Numbered from the stretch's first letter, positions 48,327 through 58,890 are shown. The stretch: 64,000 nt of DNA from Billgrantia kenyensis (GCF_013697085.1 NZ_JACEFT010000006.1:124001-188000); one strand, 5' to 3'. A program made the numbers and translations. Notes: generated by a model from the letters alone, not told the origin.

Positions 48327-48506
48327 TATAGTGTCGAGAAAGCCAAATCAGAGTGAGTGAAGCGTCGTCATGCCAGCACATCGACCTGAAAAAAGCGCGA
48401 ATAACAGCAGCGGTGCTGGTGTTCGGTCACACAAACATGCCGACATTTGGAATTATTTCCTGAATAGATGTACCACAGCGACGGCTGCCCCTCCAGTACG
48501 CTCCAC

Positions 48507-49352
48507 TCAACGCTGACAGCACCATCGGCCGAAGGTGACACGGCCTCGTCCTCCCAAATCGCATCGGCCGCCAACCTCGACATACCCGCACTCTTCGAGC
48601 AGTTGGCGCACGGCCTCGGCCTGGTCATGGCCATGCTCCATGACCAACCAGCCACCAGGCTCGAGATGCACCATGCCTCCCCGTGCCAGGTGACGCAGAT
48701 CGGCCAAGCCCTTCTCCGCCGACACCAATGCGCTCGTGGGCTCGAAACGCACGTCTCCCTGCATCAAATGAGGGTCGCCCGGCTCGATGTAGGGAGGGTT
48801 GGAGGCGATGAGGGTAAAGCGCTCCCGGCCCAGCGCCGAGAACCAATCGCTACGCAGAAAGCGTGCGTTGGCCATACCCAGTCGCCGTGCATTCGATTCG
48901 GCAAGTGCTGTTGCCTCGGGCACCCGGTCGACCCCCAACACCTCCCAGTCGGGCCGCTCGCTGGCAAAGGCCAGCGCGACGGCACCGGTTCCGGTGCCCA
49001 GGTCGAGCAGCCGGCCTGGCACAGCGCCGGCCAGTTCGAGCAGCACCTCGACCAGGGTTTCGGTATCCGGGCGCGGGATGAGGGTATGCGGCGACGTGGC
49101 CAGGGCCAGCCCCCAGAACTCACGCTGCCCGGTGAGATAAGCCACGGGATGGCCCACCGCGCGAGCTGCCACCAGGGCCTCGAAGCGAGCTCGACGGAAG
49201 GTGTCGACCTGATGATCGCTCCAGGTATAGAGCCAGGTGCGATCGACGTCGAGCACATGACACAGCAGCACTTCGGCATCGAGCCGGGGGCTGGGAGAAC
49301 CTGAGCCGGCGAGGCGCATGGCAGCCCGGGCCAGCAGCGCATCGAGACGCAT
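48507..49352 (-). CDS. prmC: Peptide chain release factor N5-glutamine methyltransferase PrmC
   Basis: Methylates the glutamine of the GGQ motif in release factors, raising termination efficiency. The 281 residues show an N-terminal helical domain, the linker EFWGLALATSPHTLIPRPDT, the SAM-binding LLDLGTGTGAVALAFA (115-130) and the catalytic NPPY at 185-188. The ATG overlaps the prfA stop by one base, so enzyme and substrate are coupled. A 180-base, AT-richer gap separates it from lrp. Confidence 0.94.
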   Translation of the reverse strand: MRLDALLARAAMRLAGSGSPSPRLDAEVLLCHVLDVDRTWLYTWSDHQVDTFRRARFEALVAARAVGHPVAYLTGQREFWGLALATSPHTLIPRPDTETLVEVLLELAGAVPGRLLDLGTGTGAVALAFASERPDWEVLGVDRVPEATALAESNARRLGMANARFLRSDWFSALGRERFTLIASNPPYIEPGDPHLMQGDVRFEPTSALVSAEKGLADLRHLARGGMVHLEPGGWLVMEHGHDQAEAVRQLLEECGYVEVGGRCDLGGRGRVTFGRWCCQR

Positions 49353-50440
49353 CAGGCTTCCTGCTGCAACGCCGCAAGCTGCTCGGCCTGGTGCTCGTGA
49401 ATCAGGGGGTCGAGCACTTCGTCGAGCTCACCGGACATGACCTCGCCCAGCTTGTAGAGAGTGAGGTTGATACGGTGATCGGTCAGGCGCCCCTGGGGGA
49501 AGTTGTAGGTGCGGATGCGCTCACTACGGTCGCCCGAGCCCACCAGGCTTCGTCGCGTATCGGCCTGTTCGCGCTGGCGGCTATCCACCGCGCTCTGCTT
49601 GAGCCGGGCAGCCAGCAACGACATCGCCTTGGCGCGGTTCTTGTGCTGGCTGCGCTCCTCCTGGCACTCCACCACGACGCCGGTGGGCAGGTGAGTGATG
49701 CGAATCGCCGAGTCGGTCGTGTTGACGTGCTGGCCCCCGGCACCGCTGGAGCGAAAGGTGTCAACCCGCAAGTCCCCAGGATTGATATCGACGTCGCCAA
49801 CCTCATCGGCTTCGGGCATCACCGCCACGGTACAGGCGGACGTATGGATACGGCCCTGGGACTCCGTCGCCGGAACCCGCTGCACCCGGTGAGCCCCCGA
49901 CTCGAACTTGAGCCGAGCGTAGACGCCCTCGCCCTTCACTCGCGAAATCAGCTCCTTGTATCCGCCCTGCTCGCCGTGACTGGCGCTGATCACTTCGACT
50001 TTCCAGCCCTGCTTCTCGGCATAGCGGGAGTACATGCGGAACAGGTCGCCGGCGAACAGTGCCGCTTCATCACCGCCGGTGCCGGCACGAATCTCGAGGA
50101 AGACATTGCGCCCGTCGTCGGGGTCGCGTGGCAGCAGCAGCTGCTTGAGCTGCACTTCCAGCATTTCCAGGCGCTCACGCCTCTCCTCCAGCTCCATCTG
50201 GGCCAGCTCACGCATATCGGCGTCACTATCATCGATCAGCAGCTTGGCGGACTCGAGGTCGCCCTCGGTCGAACGGTAGTCTCGCCAGGCTTCGACCAGG
50301 GACTCGAGTTCGGCATATTCGCGTGAGTAGTCGCGGAAGCGAGGCTGGTCGCTTATCACCTCGGGCTCCGCCAGCAGGGCGGCGAGCTCCTCGAAGCGTT
50401 CGACGAAGCCATCGAGACGCTGGCGTAGGGTCGCTTTCAT
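49352..50440 (-). CDS. prfA: Peptide chain release factor 1
   Basis: Recognises UAA and UAG stop codons and triggers peptide release. The 362 residues contain the codon-reading PxT motif PAT (190-192) and the catalytic GGQ (235-237 in [13 protein letters not shown]). The Gln is the target of PrmC encoded next door. It starts 11 bases after hemA, the standard hemA–prfA–prmC order. Confidence 0.97.
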   Translation of the reverse strand: MKATLRQRLDGFVERFEELAALLAEPEVISDQPRFRDYSREYAELESLVEAWRDYRSTEGDLESAKLLIDDSDADMRELAQMELEERRERLEMLEVQLKQLLLPRDPDDGRNVFLEIRAGTGGDEAALFAGDLFRMYSRYAEKQGWKVEVISASHGEQGGYKELISRVKGEGVYARLKFESGAHRVQRVPATESQGRIHTSACTVAVMPEADEVGDVDINPGDLRVDTFRSSGAGGQHVNTTDSAIRITHLPTGVVVECQEERSQHKNRAKAMSLLAARLKQSAVDSRQREQADTRRSLVGSGDRSERIRTYNFPQGRLTDHRINLTLYKLGEVMSGELDEVLDPLIHEHQAEQLAALQQEA

Positions 50441-50451
50441 GGCGTGTCCTG

Positions 50452-51717
50452 TCAGGGTTTCGTTGATGAGGGGGCCAACAGCAGCGACTCGGCGGCGCTC
50501 AGCAAGTCGCGCCGCTCACTGCCCGACGCTTCGCGCAGGGCCACCGTAGGCTGATGCAACAGTCGGTTGGTGAGCTGATGCGCCAGCAGGCGAACCACTT
50601 CTTCGGGGTCCTCGCCGCGTGCCAGCCTCGCCATGGCCTGACGCTCGGAGAGCTCGCGCAGCTCTGCGGCCCGATCGCGGTAGCGGCGAATCAGCTCGCC
50701 ACCACTGCGAATGCGCCGTTCATGCAGCCAGACGTGCACGCCGTGCTCGATCAGCGCTTCCGCCTGATCTGCCGCGGCCTGGCGGTGGCGCCGATTCTCC
50801 TGAATCACCTCATTGAGGTCATCGACCGTGTACAGGAAGATATCGTCGAGATCGCCCACCTCGGGTTCGATGTCTCGGGGAACCGCTATGTCGACCATGA
50901 AGATCGGACGATGGCGGCGCTTCTTCAGCGCCCGCTCCGCCATGCCCTTGCCCAGGATCGGCAGCGGCGCAGCGGTGGAGGAAATCACGATATCGGAGCG
51001 AACCAGAGCCTCGGGAATCTCATTGAGCGAAATCGCCTCGGCATTGAACTCCCCGGCCAGCAGCTCGGCACGCTCTCGCGTGCGGTTGGCCACGATCATG
51101 TTGCGAACCCCGGCCTCGCGCAGATGGCGCGCCACCAGCTCGATGGTTTCACCGGCGCCGATCAACAGTGCCCGGGAGCGTCCGAAGTCATCGAAGATGC
51201 GGCTGGCCAGGCTCACTGCGGCGTAGGCAACCGAAACCGGATTCTGGCCGATGCCGGTACGCGTACGTACCTGCTTGGCCACCGCAAAGGTGTGCTGAAA
51301 CAGAAGCTCCAGCTCCCCCCCCAGGCCGCTCACCTGGCGCGCCGACTGATAGGCATCCTTGAGCTGGCCGAGTATCTGGGGCTCGCCCAGCACCATCGAA
51401 TCGAGACCGACGGCAACGCGCATCAAGTGACGTGCGGCTTCATGGTCCAGATAGTGGTAGGCGCACGGCGTGAGATCGTTGAGCGCCAACCCATGAAAGT
51501 GGCTCAACCAGTCGAGGATGGTGCGCTCGCCGCTGGGCTCGGTAACGCAGTAGAGCTCCGTACGGTTGCAGGTCGAGAGCACTGCCGCCTCGTGCACCTG
51601 GGGCATGTGGCGCAGTTGGGTCAGCGCCGACTCCAGTTGAGTGGGCGTGAAGGCGACCCGCTCTCGCACCGCGACAGTGGCCGTCCTGTGGTTGATTCCA
51701 AGAGCAAGAAGCGTCAT
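50452..51717 (-). CDS. hemA: Glutamyl-tRNA reductase HemA
   Basis: Reduces glutamyl-tRNA to glutamate-1-semialdehyde, the first step of C5-pathway tetrapyrrole synthesis. The 421 residues show [18 protein letters not shown], the thioester cysteine C50 in [10 protein letters not shown], and the NADPH-binding [18 protein letters not shown]-terminal helical dimerisation domain completes it. It heads hemA–prfA–prmC and diverges from the TPR-lipoprotein gene across 239 bases. Confidence 0.96.
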   Translation of the reverse strand: MTLLALGINHRTATVAVRERVAFTPTQLESALTQLRHMPQVHEAAVLSTCNRTELYCVTEPSGERTILDWLSHFHGLALNDLTPCAYHYLDHEAARHLMRVAVGLDSMVLGEPQILGQLKDAYQSARQVSGLGGELELLFQHTFAVAKQVRTRTGIGQNPVSVAYAAVSLASRIFDDFGRSRALLIGAGETIELVARHLREAGVRNMIVANRTRERAELLAGEFNAEAISLNEIPEALVRSDIVISSTAAPLPILGKGMAERALKKRRHRPIFMVDIAVPRDIEPEVGDLDDIFLYTVDDLNEVIQENRRHRQAAADQAEALIEHGVHVWLHERRIRSGGELIRRYRDRAAELRELSERQAMARLARGEDPEEVVRLLAHQLTNRLLHQPTVALREASGSERRDLLSAAESLLLAPSSTKP

Positions 51718-51956
51718 GCGTTAAGCGTCTTCGGTGATGTCGGCCGGCGGCACCGTAGGTAAATGAAAAAACGTATATGCGGCGCTGCATTCTAACACAG
51801 CCTTTCGCACTAGGCGCCAGGCCGGCGAAGCTTGCCATTGACTCAAGGCAAGGCAAACCATTTTGGTGATGCTGACCGGGGCAGAATGCAGCCTTCCCTT
51901 TGCCCGTGGGCTGCTAGCCGGTATGCTGGCACCTCGGGATACCGGATGAGATACGC

Positions 51957-53711
51957 ATGCCCTCGACGCTGATACGCTCTTCGCGCCAAGGACTGGCAGT
52001 GCTTGGCTTCGCCGCACTTCTAAGCGGCTGCCAAGGCCTGGCCTCCTCCCCTTTCGCCACATCCCCAGAGGACCCACTCGCAACGGCCCCTCCCATAGAG
52101 CGCGGCCTGGACGCCGAGGGACTGGCCACGCTGTTGACGGCGGAGCTTGCGGGACAGCGCGGCGACTATCGTCGTGCCACTCTGGGCTACCTGGCCATGG
52201 CAGAGCGCTACCAGGCCGCCGAGCTGGCAGAGCGCGGTACGCTGGCCGCACGCTTCAGCAACGACATCCTGCTGCTCGACCAGGCGGTCGCCACCTGGCA
52301 CGAGCTCGACCCCGGTGCCGAAGCACCGCTGCGACTGCTTTCCGGGCTGGCGCTGCAGCGCGGCGACTGGAAAACGGCGCTGGATTGGCGCCTGGCGCTG
52401 GCCGAACAGGGCCAGCATGCCGAGCTGGCCCTGTTTGCCGAGCTGGCACTGGAAGCCGGCACCGACCCGCTACCCCTGCGCGAGCGCCTGCGGGACTACC
52501 TCGAAAGCCCAGACGCCAGCCGCCACCCTCACGCTCACGACGCCGAGCTGGGCATGGCCATACTCGAGGCGGCAACCGGTCAGCGCCTGCAAGCCGAGCG
52601 CCGCCTCGACCAGCTTGCCCGCAGCCATGCCGAACTTCCCGCGCTGTGGCTGACCCGAGCGCAGCTGGCACTGGAGGCGGACAACCCACGCCAGGCCCGC
52701 GAGGCAGCCAGGAGCGGCCTTGAAGTCTCGCCTGGCGACCCACGCTTCCTGCTGCTGATGGCCCAGGCCGAGCTGATGCTGGGCAACGTGGCCGCCGCCG
52801 AACGGCACACTTCGGCACTGCTGAATGAACATATCGGTAACCAGGAGCTGCGCATATCGCTGGCTCGGCTCTACCTGGAAGACAGCCATCACGATGCCGC
52901 CCGCCGCCTGCTGCTACCGCTGGTCAGCAGCGATGATCCCCCGCCTGCCGCCTTCTACCTAATGGGCCTGATCGCCGAAGAGGAGGGGGAAGTCGACAAT
53001 GCCCTGCTCTACTACCGGCAGGTGACACCCGGTGGCGACTTCCTGAGAGCGCGGCTGCGGGCAGCCCAGATGCTTATCGAGGACGATCGCCTGCTCGATG
53101 CCCGCGCCTTCCTGCGCATCGAGCGTCTGCGACACGAGTCGCGCTTCAGTGAGCTGGTTGCCCTGGAAGCGCAGTTGCTGGATGACGCCGGACTGGGCGC
53201 CGAAGCCGACGCCCTGCTCAACCGCGAGCTGGCGCGCACGCCCAACGACGAGCCGCTGCTCTACATGCGCGCCATGCGCGCCTGGGAGCAGGGTGACATC
53301 GAGGCCATGGAACGGGATCTCGGCCGCATCATCGAGGCCAATCCGGACAACGCCGCCGCTCTCAACGCGCTGGGCTATACCCTGGCCGACCTCAACGTCG
53401 AGGAGCGCCTCGAGGAGGCCCGTGAGCTGATCGAGCGTGCGCACGCATTGGACCCCGGCAACCCAGCCATCATGGACAGCCTGGGCTGGGTCTACTATCG
53501 CCTGGGCGACCCGGAGCGCGCGATTCCCTGGCTTGAGCGCGCCTACGCCGGCATGCCCGACCAGGAGATCGCCGCCCACCTGGCGGAAGTGCTGTGGGAG
53601 CTGGACAGGCAGGATGAAGCACGCAGCATGGTCGAGCAGGCGCTTGAGCGCTTCGAGGAGCACCCGCTGATCGATGAGCTCCTGGAGCGAATTCCCGAGC
53701 TTGCACCCTGA
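51957..53711 (+). CDS. Tetratricopeptide-repeat lipoprotein (hypothetical)
   Basis: A 584-residue predicted lipoprotein. The signal peptide ends in the lipobox LLSGC with C25, followed by QGLASS, so outer-membrane sorting is plausible. The rest is alpha-helical repeat, with recognisable TPR units such as NAAALNALGYTLADLNVEER and NPAIMDSLGWVYYRLGDPER near residues 460-525. This gene commonly sits between hemA and lolB in gammaproteobacteria, but its function is not known. It probably acts as a protein-binding scaffold at the envelope. Confidence 0.85.
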   Translation: MPSTLIRSSRQGLAVLGFAALLSGCQGLASSPFATSPEDPLATAPPIERGLDAEGLATLLTAELAGQRGDYRRATLGYLAMAERYQAAELAERGTLAARFSNDILLLDQAVATWHELDPGAEAPLRLLSGLALQRGDWKTALDWRLALAEQGQHAELALFAELALEAGTDPLPLRERLRDYLESPDASRHPHAHDAELGMAILEAATGQRLQAERRLDQLARSHAELPALWLTRAQLALEADNPRQAREAARSGLEVSPGDPRFLLLMAQAELMLGNVAAAERHTSALLNEHIGNQELRISLARLYLEDSHHDAARRLLLPLVSSDDPPPAAFYLMGLIAEEEGEVDNALLYYRQVTPGGDFLRARLRAAQMLIEDDRLLDARAFLRIERLRHESRFSELVALEAQLLDDAGLGAEADALLNRELARTPNDEPLLYMRAMRAWEQGDIEAMERDLGRIIEANPDNAAALNALGYTLADLNVEERLEEARELIERAHALDPGNPAIMDSLGWVYYRLGDPERAIPWLERAYAGMPDQEIAAHLAEVLWELDRQDEARSMVEQALERFEEHPLIDELLERIPELAP

Positions 53712-53741
53712 CGAAAATCCACTGGCCCACGAGACGACGTC

Positions 53742-54362
53742 ATGAAAAACCTGACGACAACGGCACGATGGCTGGCAGCGAGCGCCATGCTCGCCCTGCT
53801 GGCCGGCTGCGCCGCCCCAACCACCCTCCCCGATTCCGAGCGCACTGAGGCTGTCTGGGAGGCCCAGCAAGAGCAGCTTGCCGCCCTGGACACCTGGATC
53901 CTGGTCGGCAAGGCCGGCCTGCGCACGCCTCAGGAGTCGACCAGCGCCAATCTGGACTGGAGCCAGCACCCACATTATTACCGTATGCTGATCAGCGGCC
54001 CGTTCGGCAGCGGCCGTAACCTGCTGGAGGGGCGCGAGGGGCGCTTCTCACTGACCAACGCCGACGGCCGTTTCGTTGCCGAGACGCCGGAAGCGCTGAT
54101 GCAGGAGCAGCTCGGCTGGTCACTGCCGGTCAGCTCGCTTTCCGATTGGATACGCGGCCTGCCGGCCGAGCACAGCCAATACCAGCTCGAGCACGATGAT
54201 TCCGGCTTCCCCCAGCGCCTGAGCCAGGACGGCTGGGATATCGACTACCGGGACTGGATACAGGTCGAGTCGCTTTGGCTGCCACGCCGCTTGATCATGG
54301 AGTACGACGACCTGCGCGTGACACTGGTGGTCACGGAGTGGCGCCCCGTCCTTGATGAGTGA
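53742..54362 (+). CDS. lolB: Outer-membrane lipoprotein receptor LolB
   Basis: Accepts lipoproteins from LolA and inserts them into the outer membrane; LolB is itself a lipoprotein. The 206 residues have a signal peptide with lipobox LLAGC (C23). The LolB half-barrel domain follows, with LDTWILVGKAGLRTPQEST near the start. It lies 30 bases after the TPR gene and overlaps ispE by eight bases. Confidence 0.92.
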   Translation: MKNLTTTARWLAASAMLALLAGCAAPTTLPDSERTEAVWEAQQEQLAALDTWILVGKAGLRTPQESTSANLDWSQHPHYYRMLISGPFGSGRNLLEGREGRFSLTNADGRFVAETPEALMQEQLGWSLPVSSLSDWIRGLPAEHSQYQLEHDDSGFPQRLSQDGWDIDYRDWIQVESLWLPRRLIMEYDDLRVTLVVTEWRPVLDE

Positions 54363-55230
54363 GCCAATGACTACCGCGCCGAGACAGGAGCTCGTGCTGC
54401 CGGCCCCGGCCAAGCTCAATCGCCTGTTGCATATCATCGGCCGCCGCGAGGACGGTTATCATGAGCTGCAGACCCTGTTTCAGTTCCTCGATCACGGCGA
54501 CACCCTGCATCTGCGCCTGCGCGACGATGCCGAGATTCGTCTGACGCCCGCCCTGCCAGGCGTCCCCGACAGCGACAATCTGATCGTGCGGGCCGCCCAC
54601 ATGCTGCAGGCCGAGACCGGCTGCCGGCTCGGGGCCGACATCCACCTGACCAAGCGCCTACCCATGGGCGGCGGCCTGGGCGGCGGCAGCAGCGATGCCG
54701 CCACCGCACTGCTCGGGCTCGATCGGCTGTGGCAACTGGGGCTATCGATTGACCGCCTAGCCACTCTCGGCCTGCGGCTCGGCGCGGACGTGCCGGTGTT
54801 CGTCCGCGGCCGTGCCGCCTGGGCCGAAGGGGTGGGTGAAAGGCTCACGCCAGTCGAGCTGGATACCCCTTGGTTCGTGCTCCTGCACCCGGGCATCGAG
54901 GTCGCTACCGGCGCGGTGTTCGGGGCACCGGAATTGACACGTGACACTCCCCCGATTACCATGGCGCGCGCACTGCAGGGGGGAGCGCCCAGCTGGCGAA
55001 ACGACTGCGAGGCGACGGTCAGAGCACTCTATTCGCAGGTTGCCGACGCACTCGACTGGCTTGGTAGCCGGGCACCCGCCATGCTGACGGGCACAGGCGC
55101 CTGCATCTTCGCCAGGCTCGACTCCGAGGCTGAAGCAGGGCGTCTGATGGCCGAAATACCAGGACGCTATACTGCCTTCATGGCCCGAGGCCTGAATCTC
55201 TCCCCGCTACATGCTGCTCTCGAGCGATGA
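54355..55230 (+). CDS. ispE: 4-diphosphocytidyl-2-C-methyl-D-erythritol kinase IspE
   Basis: GHMP kinase that phosphorylates CDP-methylerythritol in the MEP isoprenoid pathway. The 291 residues show VLPAPAKLNRLLHIIGRR (K20 is the conserved lysine), the ATP loop PMGGGLGGGSSDA (104-116) and the C-terminal MLTGTGACIFA. The ATG at 54355 lies inside the end of lolB; an ATG at 54367, just past the lolB stop, is an equal alternative. Confidence 0.95.
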   Translation: MSEPMTTAPRQELVLPAPAKLNRLLHIIGRREDGYHELQTLFQFLDHGDTLHLRLRDDAEIRLTPALPGVPDSDNLIVRAAHMLQAETGCRLGADIHLTKRLPMGGGLGGGSSDAATALLGLDRLWQLGLSIDRLATLGLRLGADVPVFVRGRAAWAEGVGERLTPVELDTPWFVLLHPGIEVATGAVFGAPELTRDTPPITMARALQGGAPSWRNDCEATVRALYSQVADALDWLGSRAPAMLTGTGACIFARLDSEAEAGRLMAEIPGRYTAFMARGLNLSPLHAALER

Positions 55231-55320
55231 CCTCGATGTCACCAAGCGAACGACTCGCTGCGCTTGCATCGACAGGCTCATCGCGAACAGGGCTACCCAA
55301 TACTGCATAGGTGGATGCGC

Positions 55321-56262
55321 GTGTCAAAATTGATGGTTTTCGCCGGGAATGCCAACCCCGAGCTCGCCCAGAAGATCGCCGAGAGTCTGGATACTCGCAT
55401 GGGTAACGCCACGGTCGGGCAGTTCAGCGATGGCGAGATCGCGGTCGAGATCAACGAGAACGTTCGCGGCAAGGACATTTTCATCCTGCAGTCCACTTGC
55501 GCACCGACCAACGACAACCTGATGGAACTGATCCTGATGGTGGACGCGCTGCGCCGCGCCTCTGCCACCCGGATCACCGCCGTGGTGCCCTACTTCGGCT
55601 ACGCTCGCCAGGACCGCCGTGTGCGCTCCGCCCGAGTGCCCATCTCGGCCAAGGTGGTTGCCGACATGATGGTCAAGGCCGGCGTCGACCGAGTCATGAC
55701 CATGGACCTGCACGCCGACCAGATCCAGGGATTCTTCGACGTGCCGGTAGACAACGTCTACGGCTCGCCAATCCTGCTCGACGATATCGAGCGCCAGAAC
55801 TATGACGATCTGGTGGTAGTTTCTCCCGACGTCGGCGGCGTGGTCCGTGCCCGCGCCATTGCCAAGCAGCTCAACGCCGATCTCGCCATCATCGACAAGC
55901 GCCGCCCCCAGGCCAACCAGGCCCAGGTGATGCACATCATCGGCGAGATCGAGAACCGCACCTGCGTGGTGGTAGATGACATGATCGATACCGCCGGCAC
56001 CCTGTGCAAGGCCGGCGACGCCCTGAAGGAGCACGGTGCACGTCGCGTGGTGGCCTATGCCACCCACCCGATACTGTCGGGCCCGGCGGTAGAGAACATT
56101 ACCGGCTCGGTCCTCGATGAAGTCGTGGTCACCGATACCATCCCGCTGTCCGACATTGCCCGTCGCAGCGGCAAGATTCGCCAGCTCAGCGTGGCCGGCC
56201 TGATCGCCGAGGCGATCCGCCGCGTGAGCAACGAGGAATCCGTCAGCGCCATGTTCCACTGA
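55321..56262 (+). CDS. prs: Ribose-phosphate pyrophosphokinase
   Basis: Makes PRPP from ribose 5-phosphate and ATP for nucleotide, His and Trp synthesis. The 313 residues show the flexible catalytic loop [10 protein letters not shown] and the PRPP loop [13 protein letters not shown]. The start is GTG at 55321, giving [16 protein letters not shown]. An AGGTGG ends exactly six bases before it, while the in-frame ATG at 55315 is only one base from that site. It follows ispE, the usual order, without the tRNA-Gln sometimes found there. Confidence 0.95.
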   Translation: MSKLMVFAGNANPELAQKIAESLDTRMGNATVGQFSDGEIAVEINENVRGKDIFILQSTCAPTNDNLMELILMVDALRRASATRITAVVPYFGYARQDRRVRSARVPISAKVVADMMVKAGVDRVMTMDLHADQIQGFFDVPVDNVYGSPILLDDIERQNYDDLVVVSPDVGGVVRARAIAKQLNADLAIIDKRRPQANQAQVMHIIGEIENRTCVVVDDMIDTAGTLCKAGDALKEHGARRVVAYATHPILSGPAVENITGSVLDEVVVTDTIPLSDIARRSGKIRQLSVAGLIAEAIRRVSNEESVSAMFH

Positions 56263-56294
56263 GCGAAGATGCCGGGAACAGGCGCCGGAGCAGT

Positions 56295-56311
56295 GCCCCC
56301 TCGGGGGCTTT
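56295..56311 (+). terminator. Terminator-like hairpin after prs
   Basis: GCCCC-CTCG-GGGGC followed by TTT lies about 30 bases after the prs stop and 64 bases before rplY. It may end the ispE–prs transcript or act as an rplY leader element. Confidence 0.5.
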
Positions 56312-56374
56312 CGGGAACGTCGCGATCAGGTCGCGGGTCGCACGCCTCCCTTACTTTCAGCAAGAGGCAACATC

Positions 56375-57013
56375 ATGTCCGAATTCACACTCAATGCCAG
56401 CGTTCGTAACGACCTGGGGAAAGGTGCGAGCCGCCGCCTGCGTCGTGCGAACCTCGAGGTGCCCGCCATCGTCTACGGTGGTGAGCAGGCCCCCCAGCCG
56501 ATCTCCGTCGAAAAGGCCGCCTTCTACAAGGCCGTGGAGGACGAGTCCTTCTTCTCCTCCGTGCTCAACCTGGTCATCGACGGCAAGAGCGAGCAGGTGG
56601 TGGTGCGTGACCTGCAGCGTCACCCCTACAAGCCGCTGATCACCCACGCCGACTTCATGCGCGTCGACGCCACTCACACCATCACCATCAACGTGCCGCT
56701 GCACGTGGTGGGCGAGGAGAAGTCCAAGGGCATCAAGGACCATGGCGGCGAGCTGCACGTGCTGTCCAACGAGATCCAGATCAGCTGCCTGCCCAAGGAC
56801 CTGCCCGACTTCCTCGAAGTCGACATCACCGACGTCGAGATCGGCACCACCCTGCACCTCTCCGACCTCAAGCTGCCTGCCGGCGTCACCCTGGTCGAGC
56901 TCTCCCACGGCGCCGACCATGACAACGCCGTGCTGAGCATCACCAAGCCCAAGGTTCGCGGCGAAGCTGCCGAGGGCGAGGAAGGCGATGAAGGCGAAGA
57001 AAGCGCCGAGTAA
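56375..57013 (+). CDS. rplY: 50S ribosomal protein L25/general stress protein Ctc
   Basis: 5S rRNA-binding ribosomal protein. The 212 residues are the long TL5/CTC type, not the 94-residue E. coli form. An N-terminal L25 domain (about 1-92: [20 protein letters not shown]) is followed by a C-terminal beta domain (about 93-190). A strongly acidic tail rich in Glu and Gly ends the protein, which fits but does not prove a salt-adapted proteome. Its upstream AAGAGGC is well placed. It is followed by two terminators in tandem. Confidence 0.95.
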   Translation: MSEFTLNASVRNDLGKGASRRLRRANLEVPAIVYGGEQAPQPISVEKAAFYKAVEDESFFSSVLNLVIDGKSEQVVVRDLQRHPYKPLITHADFMRVDATHTITINVPLHVVGEEKSKGIKDHGGELHVLSNEIQISCLPKDLPDFLEVDITDVEIGTTLHLSDLKLPAGVTLVELSHGADHDNAVLSITKPKVRGEAAEGEEGDEGEESAE

Positions 57014-57021
57014 GCCGCATC

Positions 57022-57047
57022 GAGGCCGCCTCCCGGCGGCCTCTTTT
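57022..57047 (+). terminator. Intrinsic terminator after rplY (first)
   Basis: A perfect nine-base-pair stem GAGGCCGCC / GGCGGCCTC with loop TCCC is followed by TTTT, eight bases after the rplY stop. Confidence 0.85.
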
Positions 57048-57056
57048 CGCCCCGAT

Positions 57057-57078
57057 CAAGCGCTACGGCGCTTGTTTT
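57057..57078 (+). terminator. Intrinsic terminator after rplY (second)
   Basis: A perfect seven-base-pair stem CAAGCGC / GCGCTTG with loop TACG is followed by TTTT. It lies nine bases past the first terminator and only 17 bases before the pth ATG. Confidence 0.75.
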
Positions 57079-57094
57079 CGTTTGGAGGTCCAGC

Positions 57095-57676
57095 ATGTCC
57101 CAGGTCAAGGCGATCATCGGGTTGGCCAATCCCGGTGACAACTACGCCGCCACGCGCCACAACGCCGGCGCCTGGCTGGTGGAAATCCTGGCCCGGCAGG
57201 CCGGCACCGAGCTGCGCCCGGAGAAGAAGTTCCTCGGCCTGTACGCCAAGGTATTGCTGGAAGGGCAGGAACTGCACCTGCTCGAGCCGACTACCTTCAT
57301 GAACCGCAGCGGCGCTGCAGTAGCGGCACTATGCCAGTTCTACAAGATCGCACCTCAGGAACTGCTGGTAGCCCATGACGAACTGGACCTGCCGCCCGGC
57401 ACCGCCCGCTACAAGCAGGGCGGCGGCCACGGCGGACACAACGGCCTGCGCGACATCATCAGCGCCCTGAGCGACAAGGGCTTCAACCGCCTGCGAATCG
57501 GCATCGGCCATCCCGGCGACTCCCGCCAGGTCACCAACTACGTGCTGGGCCGCCCCGGCAAGGCCGAGCTCGAGGCCATCGGCGGCGCGCTCAACGAATG
57601 CCTGGCGACACTGCCACTCGCCGTGGCGGGTGACATGGCCAAGGCCATGAGCCGACTGCACAGTTACTCAGGCTGA
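57095..57676 (+). CDS. pth: Peptidyl-tRNA hydrolase
   Basis: Releases tRNA from prematurely dropped peptidyl-tRNA. The 193 residues show LANPGDNYAATRHNAGAWLV with catalytic H22, the FMNRSGAAV substrate loop, and DELDLPPGTARYKQGGGHGGHNGL. A GGAGG lies nine bases before the ATG. The two terminators just upstream leave almost no room for a promoter, so it is probably transcribed by read-through from rplY. Confidence 0.96.
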   Translation: MSQVKAIIGLANPGDNYAATRHNAGAWLVEILARQAGTELRPEKKFLGLYAKVLLEGQELHLLEPTTFMNRSGAAVAALCQFYKIAPQELLVAHDELDLPPGTARYKQGGGHGGHNGLRDIISALSDKGFNRLRIGIGHPGDSRQVTNYVLGRPGKAELEAIGGALNECLATLPLAVAGDMAKAMSRLHSYSG

Positions 57677-57746
57677 ATCGGCTCCGAGGCTGAACTAGAA
57701 TAGCGCCACTGCGAACGCCATCCGCTACCTCATTCAGGACATCACC

Positions 57747-58838
57747 ATGGGTTTCAACTGCGGTATCGTCGGCCTGCCCAACGTAGGCAAGTCGACTCTC
57801 TTCAACGCCCTGACCAAGTCGGGCATCGACGCCGAGAACTTCCCTTTCTGCACCATCGAGCCCAACGTCGGCATCGTACCGATGCCCGATCCTCGCCTGG
57901 ACAAGCTGGCCGAGATCGTCAAACCGCAGAAAGTCATCCCCACCACCATGGAGTTCGTCGACATTGCCGGCCTGGTGGCGGGCGCCTCCAAGGGCGAAGG
58001 GCTTGGCAACCAGTTCCTGGCCAACATACGCGAGACTCAGGCCATCGCCCATGTGGTGCGCTGTTTCGATAACGATAACGTCATCCACGTAGCCAACCAG
58101 GTCGACCCTCGTGCCGACATCGAGACCATCAACCTGGAGCTGGCTCTGGCCGACCTGGATACCGTCGAGCGCGCCATCCAACGCCTCGTTCGTGTCGTCA
58201 AGAGCGGCGACAAGGAAGCCATTGCATCCAAGGCGATCCTCGACCGCATCCAGCCGCACCTGGCGGAAGGCCAACCGCTGCGCAGCTTCGGCCTCGACGA
58301 TGACGAGAAGCGCCAGCTCAAGAGCTTCGGTTTCCTGACGCTCAAGCCGACCATGTATATCGCCAACGTCAACGAGGACGGCTTCGAGAACAACCCCTAT
58401 CTCGATATCGTCAACGAGATCGCCGCCGAGGAAGGCGCCGTGGTGGTCCCGGTGTGCAACCAACTGGAAGCAGAGATCGCTGAGCTCGACGACGATGAGC
58501 GCGCCATGTTCCTCGACGAGATGGGCATGCAAGAACCCGGGCTCGATCGCGTGATTCGTGCCGGCTACAAGCTGCTCGGCCTGCAGACCTACTTCACCGC
58601 GGGGGTCAAGGAAGTACGCGCCTGGACGGTCAAGGTAGGCGCCACCGCGCCCGAAGCGGCAGGGGTGATTCACACCGACTTCCAGAAAGGCTTCATCCGC
58701 GCCGAGGTGATCGCCTACGACGATTTCGTCTCCCTGGGGGGCGAACAAGGCGCCAAGGACGCCGGCAAGTGGCGCCTGGAGGGCAAGGAGTATGTCGTGC
58801 AGGATGGCGACGTGATCCACTTCCGCTTCAATGTATGA
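57747..58838 (+). CDS. ychF: Redox-regulated ribosome-binding ATPase YchF
   Basis: Obg-type P-loop ATPase that binds ribosomes. The 363 residues show G1 GLPNVGKST (9-17) and G3 DIAGLVAGA. The G4 position is NVNE (207-210) in place of NKxD, which explains the family's preference for ATP. A TGS domain ends the protein ([17 protein letters not shown]). It follows pth by 70 bases as in most gammaproteobacteria. Confidence 0.96.
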   Translation: MGFNCGIVGLPNVGKSTLFNALTKSGIDAENFPFCTIEPNVGIVPMPDPRLDKLAEIVKPQKVIPTTMEFVDIAGLVAGASKGEGLGNQFLANIRETQAIAHVVRCFDNDNVIHVANQVDPRADIETINLELALADLDTVERAIQRLVRVVKSGDKEAIASKAILDRIQPHLAEGQPLRSFGLDDDEKRQLKSFGFLTLKPTMYIANVNEDGFENNPYLDIVNEIAAEEGAVVVPVCNQLEAEIAELDDDERAMFLDEMGMQEPGLDRVIRAGYKLLGLQTYFTAGVKEVRAWTVKVGATAPEAAGVIHTDFQKGFIRAEVIAYDDFVSLGGEQGAKDAGKWRLEGKEYVVQDGDVIHFRFNV

Positions 58839-58846
58839 CCCACTTC

Positions 58847-58875
58847 TTGACCCGGCGGGGCCCGATCCGTAGAAT
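58847..58875 (+). promoter_or_regulatory. Promoter of tRNA-Met (rightward)
   Basis: TTGACC (58847-58852) and TAGAAT (58870-58875) match five of six each with the optimal 17-base spacing. The start would fall near 58882, nine bases before the tRNA. The GC-rich discriminator after the -10 (ACGGCTCC) is typical of growth-rate-controlled stable RNA promoters. Confidence 0.8.
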
Positions 58876-58890
58876 ACGGCTCCGTTGATT

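Noticed and set aside
48320-48334. Perfect TATAAT at the lrp start as the lrp promoter
   Set aside because: Transcription from it would begin inside the coding region, past the only usable ATG, and no good -35 is present; probably coincidental.
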